DNA of 64,000 nucleotides. Origin: Pisolithus tinctorius. Taxonomy: Eukaryota; Basidiomycota; Agaricomycetes; Boletales; Pisolithaceae. The stretch lies in the NCBI GenBank assembly GCA_024663395.1, contig JANFAH010000002.1, positions 6,386,001 to 6,450,000 of the forward strand, given 5' to 3'. A program made the translations under genes and the position numbers. This document shows positions 21,847-32,577 of the stretch, piece by piece (the first letter of the stretch is position 1; every line of letters begins with the position of its first letter). The notes under the pieces were generated by a model. That model made no database searches, was not told the origin of the DNA, and was given only the letters and a program-made list of their open reading frames with translations.

Positions 21847-22133
21847 TGTTCTTCAAGACTTAGCTATTTAATTATTTGATATACTGCTAAAACTACTGTA
21901 ATTTATTTTGAGTCTGATGGGATGCCACACTGTTCAGCTTGTTGGAGTTGAAAATGTAGTGGCCAGAACATGTTTCCAGAGCCAGTGCCAGAACACAGAC
22001 AGAGCACTTCCAGAGTGCTTCCAGCACCACCTTGAGCACCACTAATGACATAGCTAAATCCATACTAGATACTGTAAGATCCATAAGCAAAAGAAGTAAA
22101 AATAACATAACAGAATTTGTGAGACATGCAGCA

Positions 22134-23350
22134 TTAACGTGCTCTTCGAGAGTGCCAGGGTGTGCAACTGTGGCTGCACGACCACTTTGGCTTGGAATGG
22201 ACATATGAGGTCACCTTCCTTGAGTGTGAGTGAGAGCGAGAGCATGAGGACAATGATGATGACAAGGAAGAAGGGGGTGAGCTACTAGTCAAATATGAAC
22301 ATGAGCGCCTTTGAGCATGACACTGCTTCAAGCTGCAGGCATATGACTGGACCAGTATGAATTCATCATTTGAATGCATGTATGAACCCATCCAAGTCTG
22401 TGAGCACAAACGTGAACGACAAGGTGAGGGCGATTGGCCTCGGCCACATGGCCACCTTGACTGTGGCTGTGCATGCAGTGAGCTACGAGAGTGCTTGGCT
22501 GATGAGTGATGAGACTGAACAGCTGGCGGGTCGGGTACTACTGGCTTGAGCTGGCTTGTCAACAAAGACCAGTTGTTGAGATGGTCTTGCAGAGTCCATC
22601 CTGCAACTTCACAGGGGATTTCCAGTCCTGTAGGTAGAACAACACAGCTGTCAACAAGTAGACACTTTCCTGAAGCTAAATACAACTTGAATGAATGGCA
22701 ACCTGCCTGAATATGGCCCAAAAGTCCGCAGAAGAAGCAGAACAAGTACAAACAGCAGGGAGAGTGATTGTCTGAGGCATGTGATGGCTGTGTGCATGAA
22801 CTGTCGACCTTGCTGCTCTTCCAGAGGCTGCTGCTCGACCTCAGGACCTCCTTAGCTGTAGACATTAGACTGAGCACAGAATACTCTGATGTGATGTGGT
22901 GTTTGAGCACCTCTTGCCTGAACTCTGGAGGGAACCCATACTTGAACATACTGGCCAGGTGGGGCAACAGACCCAGTAGGTTCTTGAGAGATAATGAAAT
23001 TTGATGGAAATTGTGATAATATTGCCCTAGGGATGACATTGAGATGACATCTGAACTCGCAAATCCAACCTTTAGGCTGGCAAGCTCAGCGGCATGACTT
23101 TGACTCGTTTCATCCAATTCTGGGTACTGCTGAGTGATTTCCAAGGTAAAACGAGCCCAATCTCCTTGACTACTACTGACGAAGTGGGACCAGAGGTCTG
23201 CCAACTCAAAAAGTGCATATTTGAGAGCAAACTTGATTTGCTTGGGCCCATCTGAGAGCCCAAATCCATCACAGAAGTCAATTATGTGATCAAAATAACT
23301 TCAAAGGTCCTCAGGGTGCCCAGAGAAGCTCGGAGCTTCGGGAGACCCTC
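22134..23350 (-). pseudogene. gag: Gag of partial family Z retrotransposon
   Basis: Reads from about 23350 down (IKFALKYALFELADLWSHF, then FTLEITQQYPELDE) to 22134; the part from 23204 is open for 356 codons. A CCHC knuckle lies near 22740 (CFFCGLLGHIQAGC), followed by a Ser/Arg-rich tail. Layout and knuckle context resemble the gag of gypsy A, and both elements share a primer binding site. N-terminal start not resolved. Downstream pol is missing: the element is cut off near 22130, where the flank of Harbinger-2 begins. Confidence 0.7.
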
Positions 23351-23580
23351 AACACAGGATTTTGAGGCCAAGCATGACTTCAGCAGTTTATACGAGTGTG
23401 AATAGTTGATATGGGAATGTGTGCAAGCGACAAAACATGAATATGCGACTAATGCGAGTGCAAAAGCGAGACTGAGAGGTGAAACTGCTAAACTGAGCCT
23501 GAAAAATGCGAAAACAAAGCTGGAAACTGTGAAAACAAATCTGAGAAGGTTGGGGAGGGGTGCCAGGCTAAGACAGAAGC

Positions 23581-23598
23581 CCCTCACGGTGGGCTCCA
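23581..23598 (-). other. Primer binding site of family Z element
   Basis: On the minus strand TGGAGCCCACCGTGAGGG follows the LTR end after two bases. It differs by one base from the site of gypsy A. Confidence 0.7.
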
Positions 23599-23600
23599 GT

Positions 23601-23948
23601 TGTAGGAAATTATAATAAAAGGCTGAGAGTGAGGGGTTGGGTGAAATCTGAGGGGAGAGAGTAAGCCAAAAGGGGCTTCTATAGCCTGGAACTGGATGGA
23701 GGGGACATCTGAGGACTTCTATGGCTGTCTGGGTGCAGGGCAACGACCTGCTCGATTTTGTCTGTCGTCTGTGGTAACTCATCTATTGTTTTTAAAAAAA
23801 ACTACTACACCAAGTACTGGGTAGGGCTGACTAAGCAACCAAAAAGCGAAATTCTAAGTACCACTAGCAGAAAAATACCTAGAATGAAAACTAAACAAAA
23901 TGAACAAAATAAAACAAATCCCCTAGTAGGGAAATTACATTCCCTACA
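23601..23948 (-). repeat. 5' LTR of partial family Z element
   Basis: Minus strand TGTAGGGAATG to AATTTCCTACA, 348 bp. Starts with the hairpin GTAGGGAA...TTCCCTAC. Outside it is ACGG (23949-23952), inside the GGGCC minisatellite. The partner LTR is not in the window. Related LTRs lie at 42795-43148 and 56731-57072. Confidence 0.8.
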
Positions 23949-24509
23949 ACGGGCCCTTCCATAATATCATTTATACAATCACAACACATGGGTGGGCCTG
24001 TCCATAGTAAGATGTACCTGTTGCAACATAAAGATGGGCCCTTCAATATATATCATTTACAGGGTCACAACACATGGACAGGCCCATCTAGTAAGATGCA
24101 CCCATGTCACAACATAAAGACAGGCCAGTCAGTATTATCAATTACACTGTCACAACAGATGGATGGGCCTGTCTAGTAAGATACACCCCTGTCACAACAT
24201 AAGGATGGGCCTGTTAGTAATATCAATTACAGGGTCACAATACATGGATGGGCCTGTCAATAGCAACATGTATGCCTGTCACAACATAAAAATGGGCCCA
24301 TTAGTAATTTCATTTACAGTGTCACAACACATAGACAGGCCCATCTAGTAAGATGCACCCCTGTCACAACATAAAGACAGGCCCATCGGTAATATCATTT
24401 ATAGCATCACAACATATGGAAGGGCCCTTCAGCAGTATCATTTATGTAGTCACAACATAAGGACGGGCCCTTCAGGAGTATCATTTATATGGTCATAACA
24501 TGTGGACGG
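23949..24509 (-). repeat. GGGCC minisatellite array 1
   Basis: Degenerate monomers of about 40-45 bp. The minus-strand core is GGGCC(T/C)(G/A)TC, then TATGTTGTGAC, then an AT-rich spacer with ATAAATGATATTACTGAA-like sequence. Interrupted by X2 and resumed at 26376. Arrays of the same unit lie in the other orientation at 47220-47928 and 58587-59760. Confidence 0.75.
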
Positions 24510-26375
24510 TGTCACACACCAAAGGTGTTGTGGACATGGTTACAGCTGACTCTGCCTAACTCGTTGACGAGTTGCGTGCAATGCCCATGCATGCAGATGA
24601 AGACTAAAGGCCTCATGCATAGAAAGACTGTTGGACATTAACAGTCATCCTTCGCACAAGATCGAGTCGTCAGTGCTAAAGAGAAAAGAGGAAGCGAGTT
24701 AAGCGCACGTTAAAAGTTTTTAGTGCCCGTGTACGGCATTCCGGTTTCCGTCATATCTCCACCGTTTCCAAAGATATCAACTCGGTTCGCATGCTCGCTT
24801 AAAGTGCTCAGCCCCATGATTCTTCCTTCCAAATTTGGAGAGGATCCTCGCACCCTACGCATTTCTACAGCACTCCATCCATCAGACGCTCATTTCACAA
24901 AGTCCATCAGTCATGGCCACCTCTTTGTCAATCATCTCGCTTGTCTCATTTGCCAGAGACAATGGCTACGTATATTTGCCAGGTGTTCCCACTAGCTTCC
25001 ATCCTGAAGCCCCCTGGTTCATCCCGTCATTGTCAGCCCCATCCCGTCCCATGCAGCTTGGTCAGCGTGTTCTCCTTGTCAGTATGACTTCCAGAAGGAC
25101 GTTCTTTGGTCGCCTCAGGACTGTCACTCGGTTAGAAAGGTCTTATGTGGTTGTTTCAGTCTCCCCTCTTGATGAAGCATATGGATCGTTCCTCCCTGCT
25201 CCCTGCACCGTCTTTATTCCAATCTCGTCCATCATTCTTCCCGCATTGCGACAGCTGCAGTATGGTCTACTGTCCTCCAGCCTCCCTGATCGCATTCATG
25301 ACGAGTATGACATGCATCTTGCCTTCCTACTGCAAGATCCAGCAGAAGACGTCCCCCCTTCTCCTCCTCCTCCATCAGAGCCCTGTTCATGAAGTTTTTG
25401 TTAACTTCACTGAGAGGATGGAAGGGTGGGAGACACGATCGCGTATGCTCTCATTGCCCCACAGACCCCCAACGCCCTAGCCCCCTTTGACGCCTGACTC
25501 ATGCCCTTCAATTCTGGAATTAATACTTCCCTATCTGGAAACACCGTCCATCTGTCATGCCATCTTTGGATCTAGAGATGTCTCCGCCGAGATCTGACTT
25601 GCATCGCCACCCCCTAATGTGATATCAGTGCGCTTACTCAGTTTCTGACTCTATTTGACTCATTCTGTGATATTTTGACTATCCTTGACTCGTTCATTGC
25701 CAATACTTACCAATCCTCCTTGCTTGCTTACTTTTCATTTCTCGCTTACTCATCATGATTACTCAGTCCTTACTCATTACTTACCAAGTGTTTGTGCCTT
25801 GTTTGTCACAAGCTGTGCTCCCCCCATAGTATATAAACCCCCATGTACTTAGCTACCCACAATCAATCAGGAATCAATCAAGAAGTCACTCAGAAGTCAG
25901 CTCAGCTCAGCATATCTCGTCGTCGACCATTGAGGCTCATTTGGAAGAGTCTATCTGTCTTCCTTCATATCATTGGTAGTTGAGGCTCCATCAAGGGTCT
26001 ATCTACCTCTATTCATCTTCAGCAGTATCATCTGTGCTTAGTCAGCAACCTCTTGTCTAGTCATTCTTCCACTCCTGCGTAACTCGTCATCGACTTGCAC
26101 CAGGAGCATATTCTATTGAAAGTCCATTACTCCCAAGTCCTTTCGGCTGAACACCTTCGCTCTGTTCAGCGTCCCCTTCTCAATCAGCATTCATTCATCC
26201 TCTCCTGCGTAACTCGTCGTCGACTTGCGCCAGGAGCACCTCTACTTGAAGTCCCCCCCCCATATCAGGTTTCTCTGCCCTCCAGGTTCCGCGGAGGTAA
26301 ACCACCACTCGCTTGTATTTGTCTTTGGTGTTGGATTTGTTTGGTTTATACCAGCTTTCCACACTTTGACTCACA
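24510..26375 (+). mobile_element. Solo LTR X2 (family X)
   Basis: 1866 bp, TGTCACACACC to TTTGACTCACA. Flanks ACGG (24506-24509) and ACAG (26376-26379) match except for one CpG-to-CpA change. It landed in the minisatellite at ACGGGCCC. Carries the intact 159-codon frame and the TATA box at 25830. Confidence 0.85.
24913..25392 (+). CDS. X-LTR protein, copy X2
   Basis: Intact 159-codon copy of the X-LTR frame, same start context and stop. Differs from X1 at scattered sites (for example Asn for Ser in ARDNGY, His for Cys after TSF, Gly for Asn in QLQYGLL). No stop or indel. Confidence 0.6.
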   Translation: MATSLSIISLVSFARDNGYVYLPGVPTSFHPEAPWFIPSLSAPSRPMQLGQRVLLVSMTSRRTFFGRLRTVTRLERSYVVVSVSPLDEAYGSFLPAPCTVFIPISSIILPALRQLQYGLLSSSLPDRIHDEYDMHLAFLLQDPAEDVPPSPPPPSEPCS

Positions 26376-26530
26376 ACAGGCCCTTCAGTAATATCTTTTA
26401 TATCGCCATAAACAAGGACAGGTCCATCTAGTAAGATCCACCCCTGTCACAACATAAGATGGGCCCAACACCAATAGCATGTATAGCATCACAACATATT
26501 GATCGGAGCACAGTAAAATATAGAGGCAAG
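26376..26530 (-). repeat. GGGCC minisatellite array 1, continued
   Basis: The right-hand remainder of the array split by X2, three or four decayed monomers, fading into the upstream region of the TET/JBP gene. Confidence 0.6.
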
Positions 26531-26654
26531 TGTCCTGACATGCCATAATTTTCCAACAAGCTGCAAGCAGCTTGCCTGCTATACAACTCCAACCTCATCC
26601 ACCCCAAGTATGAATACTATGCAAGACATGTCTAAAACCCCCCATGGATGGTGA

Positions 26655-27851
26655 ATGGAACTAACAGACTGCATTGCATCATACATGAGAGCCAGATTTC
26701 AAGAGGAGGTATTCAGCAGACCTTGCGCCCTTCCAGATATATCATTTCCATTTCCAGTGTTATGTGAAGCAGATTGCATATCATCAGTAATCTCACAGGC
26801 CTATCATCACCCAAGTAAGTCTATCATAATGGTGTGATGGAAGTTTTCATCTTTCTGCAGTCAACGTTGGGAAAAATCAGGGTGGAAAAACCTGCAATGC
26901 AGAAGCTGCTGAGAGATACACAGAAGTGACTGAGCCGTCCATTCTGGTGACAGACTCAAACACCATCTGCATATGGTATTTGCCAGACACTCTCAGCCCA
27001 AAAAGAAGGGTAAGGAAATGCAGAATCTCATATTCTACTGACTTAATGGAATGGCAGGCCGACGTATGGAACTGCCTTCATCTTCTGAAGGAACCACTGC
27101 AGGAGAGCATAAAGGCTTCCCCAAAGGCATGGCAGACTGACAAGTCATATTTCTGTGATAATGCTGAGTTGAAAGGTGCCATCAACCTGTCACCTGCATG
27201 GGTTCAACAGGGTCATGGGGTGGGTGATCATTTCTCACCTTGTGAGTAAAGCGCTCATCCATCTTGAAGCCCCAAAATGGCTTCCCAGAAGCCTCATGGC
27301 TGCTCAAATCCAGGACAGAAAACACTTCTACAAGGGAATGGGTCAACCAAATGTCCAACACCAATGCCCTGTTATCTGCGATCCTGCATGTCATCCATCT
27401 ATGAATGTATGCAGATGGCAGGGAAGCATTGATCTGCCTTGGTGAACAGGTGGAACAGTGGGCAGATTCAGATATGAGCTCCATACTGCTGATATGGAGC
27501 TCCACATATAGCAGCATGTCTGTGATGGTGAATCAGGCAACTTGTTACCACAGGGAGATCAATGGATGGGATCCATGGTATGACATGCTGGTAACTGTGG
27601 GCAACTACCCACCCTTGGACTTTGTCATTCCAACATTGAATCTGCGGCTGCACTACAACCCAGGGACCATCATTGCATTTTCAGGTTCATCATTGGAGCA
27701 TGGGGTGGGAGCTGTAGATGGTGACAGAGCATGCCTGGCTTACTACATGCATGCCAATGTACATCAGTTGGTGCATGTTCCCATGTGTCAATCACCATGG
27801 ATGGATGACCTACTACCTAGACCAGTTGCAACTGGAGAACTGTTGATTTGA
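26655..27851 (+). pseudogene. TET/JBP-family 2-oxoglutarate/Fe(II) dioxygenase relic
   Basis: Fungal TET/JBP enzymes oxidise 5-methylcytosine in DNA using Fe(II) and 2-oxoglutarate. Two introns are clear: 26815-26860 and 27010-27057. The C-terminal half reads MSVMVNQATCYHRE (27525-27557), WYDMLVTVGNYPP, YNPGTIIAFSG, LEHGVG (distal His near 27699) and GDRACLAYYM with the 2-oxoglutarate Arg near 27726, then VHQLVHVP. The iron motif is His-Arg-Glu where the family has His-x-Asp, so activity is doubtful. TGA at 27402-27404 interrupts the helical segment before MYADGREAL, and the region 27223-27400 needs a further intron or has a frameshift. Start chosen at the first ATG of the first open exon; the true N-terminus may be upstream. 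Confidence 0.72.
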
Positions 27852-27929
27852 AGCTGCAAAATGTAATGTAAGATTTAGTAGGCAATGTGGATGTTGTATT
27901 TTATTAGGATATGCTGGCTCTCAAACTTC

Positions 27930-28330
27930 AGACAGGCGGTGTTGCCAAGATTTTGCCAATGGGTGGGTGCTTAGACATCATAGATTGGGCAGGTACTCAG
28001 AGCTAAAGGGTGTGCATCGTAAACTGCAACAAAAGTAAAACTACTCAGGGCATCATGTGGATGGGTGGATTGTCAGACATCACATGGATGGGTGGGGCTT
28101 CAGACATCATGCAAATGGGCAGATCTCATCAATTATCAACATTCGCATCAGACATCTTATGGATGGGCAGGTGCTTAGACATCATAGATGGATGGATACT
28201 CAGAGCTAAAGGGTGTGTATCAGAAACCAAAACAACAGGTGGATGGGTTTTCAGACATCATGCAGATGGGCAGGAATTCAGACATCATGTGAATGGGCGG
28301 TATCTCATCAAGGATCAACATTCAGAGCAA
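27930..28330 (+). repeat. Tandem repeats downstream of TET/JBP relic
   Basis: A ~215-bp unit is present twice: CTTAGACATCATAGAT then ACTCAGAGCTAAAGGGTGTG at about 27970 and 28181, and ATCTCATCAA then ATCAACATTC at about 28115 and 28291. Within it GACATCATG plus ATGGGC(A/G)G recurs every 30-40 bp. No gene. Confidence 0.65.
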
Positions 28331-28467
28331 TGTATATACAACCAGCTCCACAGTCAAAAACATGTAAACTATTGAAGTGGCATGCCCAACAACCTGTGCA
28401 ATGCCCACCACCTAGCATAGAAATGGTTGATTTGTCAACCCTGACTGTTGACAACATTGGCATATTT

Positions 28468-30367
28468 TCAAATATTTTCAATGCAGTAGTTTACCTGCTC
28501 CTCAATATGGCCATCATCAACTATTTGCAGTGATGAGAATAAGCAGCATACCTTAAAAAAATCCCAGGCCATGGAAAACAATCCTTTGCCTTGCAATCTT
28601 TGGGAATCTGCTGCATATTCCTCAGAATGATATAGCCACCAAGGGAATGCAAAGCCAGAATTGGGATCAGCTGTGTGTGGGGTCCAATGCAGGATGATGG
28701 CACTGATATTGTCGATTATGCAAAATGCGCTAAGGGGAATTAGCTGCATTTGCTTGTGGAAGCTAACCTCATCATCTTGGTGTCTGAGGTACGCATGGTA
28801 GCATGCTGGGAGGGGAGGAGTATAACTGGCATGTGACACCATCACCAGAATCAAGCTATTAAGCTGATTCTGAAGGAATTATGTATCAGTCCCACATTGT
28901 GAAAAATTGATGTAAAACCTACCAAGTCCATTGCTAGGTTTGCAAACCAATGCATGGGCCATCCCATGATATCAGCAGTCTGCTTCAGATGTACAGAGGC
29001 CACCTCAATCTGGCACACCAAGTAGATGATACCCATCTCTACCACAGACTGGTGAGATGGGTGTGATTGGCTAGCGATGAATGGCTCTGGACAATTTTCA
29101 AAGGCAGAACACAGATAACAAATGACTTCCATCAAATCAAGCATATTGACAAGTTGAAGGCCCTGAGAGGCTGTACCATACTGGTCCCTTGCAGCTGTGC
29201 CCAATTCCCTCACAATTGCATTCACTGCCTGCACAAGGTGCCTATCGAGGGTGGGATCGAATGGTGTGTTGCTGGGAGTGGTGTTTCCATGGTAGCAAGA
29301 TACCATGGCATGTAAGGCACACAGGACTAAAATTATCAATGTCAACAGTGTATCAGATTAAGCTCATGCCCATACCTTGATCACAATGCAGAACAGGTGC
29401 CAATCCCCATTGTTCCATTTGAAGAGATTGCTGTTCAGATGGAAGTTCACCTACATAATCAATGGATATCACCAATCACATGAATGGAACCAAATAAATG
29501 CTCACCATTGCATATTTCTTTGAAAAGATCCCTCATCTCTGATCGTTCAGGCATGCCAAAAGTCAAATGGTTTGCAGCATTGTCCTCACCCACTGCCAAG
29601 TCAAAAGATTCAACAGGTACATTTGAAATGAGTGGGGGAGGCATTGGTTCCCTCATATCCTGCAATTGAGCCAGCAGGTTGGTCAGAGAATCAGGTTGAG
29701 GAGATTGGTCCCTCAGATTTGATGATTCATGGGTGATGGGCAGAGGAGATGGTTCCTGCACATTCTGCAAGTCTGCCAGAAAATTGACCCACATAGTAGC
29801 ATCTTGTGCAGGTATTGAAGACCTGTCCATCCTGTTTAATTTCTCATGCATGACTGGTGGTGCTGATGGTTCCCGTCCATTCAGCAATTGCTCAAGTAGA
29901 TCCACATTCATACCATCTGCTGGGGGAGCAGTTGGTTCCCATTCATTCAGGAACTGATTCATCAAGTTGTCATGTGGATCTATTACTAGAAAATTAGTTT
30001 GTTTGTTAGCTTGGGCAATCATGCCAACTCACCGGCCAGGTTTCCGCCCTCTGCTGGAGCAGTTGGTTCCCTTTCCCACAGGGACTGATCCAGCAAGCTT
30101 TCGCATGAATCTATAGTGAAAGAATGTTTGTTGTTGAGCTTGGAGAGATATCATGTTCACTTACCAGCTGCAATATCCTTGTTTGACCCTGCCATATCCG
30201 CCCTTCCACTTGAGACAATTGGTGGAGGGGTTGGCTCTTGCAACTCATGCAGTTGTACTAGCCTCTCCTCCAGATTTTTGGACTGCTTCACACAGGAGCT
30301 AGATTGCCTTGGCTCAATTGGTCTTACATTAGCTGTGGATGGCTTAGGTTGCTGGATCCAACAATGA
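28468..30367 (-). pseudogene. Proline-repeat protein of KDZ element (unknown)
   Basis: Minus-strand coding in several exons. From about 30367 to 29459 a peptide motif recurs six times: a leucine-rich helix of about 12 residues, then Glu-Pro, then Ala/Pro-Pro (EPTPPP, EPTAPA, EPTAPP, EPSAPP, EPSPLP, EPMPPP). Below 29500 come two globular-looking blocks, 28851-29345 (MVSCYHGN... to FANLAMDLVG) and 28468-28854 (ASYTPPLPACYH... to MAWDFFK), with Trp-rich aromatic content and no motif I know. Short intron-like breaks with GT/AG ends separate the blocks. Its position between TET/JBP and the accessory gene suggests it is part of the KDZ cargo. Function unknown; whether it is intact cannot be decided without splice evidence. 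Confidence 0.45.
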
Positions 30368-30845
30368 AGACAACCTCACCTTGATGATGGAAACAAACTT
30401 GGCAGGACTGTTTGGTGGACATATTCGACAACAATGGGTTCACTGATAGCTTGATGATCAATCAAGATTTAAACTTGTAGGAACAATGGCGAGAATATCA
30501 TTCACACCATGGGAAGCAAGGTTGGACAATGGCAGACAGAGCCAAATTTTGGGTAACAGCAATACATGGGAGATGAGCAGCAATATCTCCCTACATAGAT
30601 AGCTACCAGTTGCTTCCACATGGCCAATATGTAGACCTGTCCTGCTCAGCTCTCCGCTTAATTGTCCTGCTTAACTATCCCTCTCTCTGATATCAAAGAC
30701 ACCTCTCCCAACCACCATGGTGTCATGAGCTACCATACATTCCATACACTTGTATTCTAATGTGTAAAACTAGGCTAAGCCCTCTATAGACCATACACGA
30801 GTTCCAAAAAAAGTTTCCACTCTGACTGTTTGAGGGATTCAACAA
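30368..30845. other. Intergenic, nothing recognised
   Basis: About 480 bp between two minus-strand genes; it should hold the promoter of the proline-repeat gene. No repeats or reading frames of note. Confidence 0.4.
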
Positions 30846-32350
30846 CTACTTCCACTTCTGATTGCTGCCTCTTTGCTTGTGCAATCTCTTTGCATCAGGA
30901 GATGGAACATCTGCATCTGGCCTTGCAGGGGCCTTTCTGACATGGGGTGACTTCCAGGTGCTCCCAGGGATGCCCTGTTTCACATTTGCAGATGCTGCAT
31001 TGGCGGTCACAGAACCATTATTGTTGGACTTGGACAAGTATTTGGCCCCAGGTCAACATCAATTCATGTCTGGCTCGCTAGATTCTGACAGAGCCTGCTT
31101 AACACACAGCACAAACTTGTTAGCCATGACAGCTGATTCAACATGACTGAACTTGCCTTGTGCATGTGCTTCAGGGCAGATTTCAGCTTTCCACCTTTTT
31201 TTCTGCTCATTGACCCCTCCTCAGTTGGGTGGTCAGTGAAAGGGATGCTCTCCAATCCATCTTCATCTGTGTATTCTGAGTGGTCCTGTAGTTCAGTTGT
31301 GTACTCATTCCCTGAGTGCAGATCAGGGTTTGCTGCAAATACAAGTTACAGCAGGAAGCTCACTATTCAGGGATGTTGCCAATTTCTTTGAATTGGATAG
31401 GGTGGGCAAATAAGTGTCTTCATCAGCTTCATCATCAGAATCATGGCCATTGCTTTCCCTCCCATTATTGTCAGTTAGCACTTTATCTTGTGGATGATCC
31501 ACCAGGGTCATTGCATGGGCTGGAGGTGCAGAGAGCCACTTACTATGGGAACCATCAGCTGGAGGGTGATTTGAGCAGGAACAAGAAGGGAATGGTGTCT
31601 TGGCACAGTTTTGCCTCCCACCAGATACCTGAAGACCAGAATCACATTAGTGCTGATCTGTCATGTGTGAAAATCACACATGGCACACCTTTTTAGGGGA
31701 GGGATCATCTGTTCCAACATTGCTTGCCTCAGCCTCACTGTGATCATCCAAACTGTCATCCATGCTATCATCCATGCTATCATCCATGCTATCATCCACC
31801 ACTCCCTCTTCCTGCACTTTACCCTTGCCCTTGACATTTTTCCTTCCAGAATTCTTTTTGCATCTGGGGGCAGGTGTCTTTTGGTATTTCTGCTGCCTCA
31901 CAACCTGGAGGGGTACCAAAGTTCTATCCACTGGTGGCTGCAGCTCACCAGATCGATCAATCCATTTCTGAAATCCAAACACATCATTTGGATGGGTTTC
32001 CTGTCACTTGCACCAAAAGGACAACAGCTGGGTAGCTGTTGTCATCCACATGTGACTTGGGTCACCATCGAAGGTAAATCCTTCAGGAAGATGGCAGGCT
32101 GCTATCATTTCTGCTTGATGATGACCAAAATTCTTGAATGGCACTGCTGATGAGGGATTTCTGCATGCTAATCCTGATAGCACTCATCAGAGATTGAGGA
32201 GACTAAATACCCTGGCCACTCATGGTAGTGAGCAGTCACAAATCCACAAACCATTTTTTGTAGTTGGTCCCAGCTAAGGCCCACCATTTCTCCTATCCAA
32301 ATCTCTCCATTGGCATTTTTCACCAATTTCACTGAGTCAACCTTGCCCAT
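30846..32350 (-). pseudogene. KDZ-linked accessory protein, C-terminal part
   Basis: Continues the gene that starts at 39616, after gypsy B. From 32350: GKVDSVKLVKNANGEIWIGE and FVTAHYHEWPGYLVSS, then (31982) DVFGFQKWIDRSGELQPPV, a Lys-rich stretch, a small acidic repeat (DDSM four times, 31745-31800), an Asp/Glu-rich part (31323-31511) and a basic C-terminus ending at 30846 (APARPDADVPSPDAKRL). The blocks match a hypothetical protein family I know from basidiomycete genomes near such transposons, with a nuclear-protein look (acidic and basic low-complexity tracts). Several frame breaks; function unknown. Confidence 0.55.
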
Positions 32351-32507
32351 TGGAGTGGGGAGGCCCGGGGACAGGAGGCGAGGATACAGCCACAGCGCAC
32401 TTAGTCAGATGGACACACTTAGACACAGAGGTGCACATGTACAGACATGGAAGACCAACCACAAGCTCAGTCCAGTTCATCAGACAAAAGCCCAGTCCAC
32501 TGCTCCA
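32351..32507 (+). repeat. 5' LTR of gypsy B
   Basis: TGGAGTGGGGAGG to CACTGCTCCA; ends are TGGAG/CTCCA inverted. About nine of ten bases match the 3' copy, with most differences at CpG. A primer-site-like TGGTGATGAGAGTGG follows after two bases (from 32510). Confidence 0.88.
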
Positions 32508-32577
32508 CATGGTGATGAGAGTGGAACTGACCCAGACAACACCACCACACCATATTCACCACACTGATACTGTACTG

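Larger units (their letters stand above)
15932..22043 (-). mobile_element. Harbinger-2 element with both terminal inverted repeats
   Basis: Left end AGTGGCACTCAAGGTGGCGC (from 15932) and right end, read inward from 22043, AGTGGTGCTCAAGGTGGTGC form a TIR of about 45 bp with mismatches mostly at CpG. Flanks are AAT at 15929-15931 and 22044-22046, a 3-bp duplication as expected for PIF/Harbinger in length. Inside are the convergent accessory gene (plus) and transposase (minus), plus two nested solo LTRs (X1 and a copia-type LTR). Without these the element would be about 4 kb. Confidence 0.82.
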
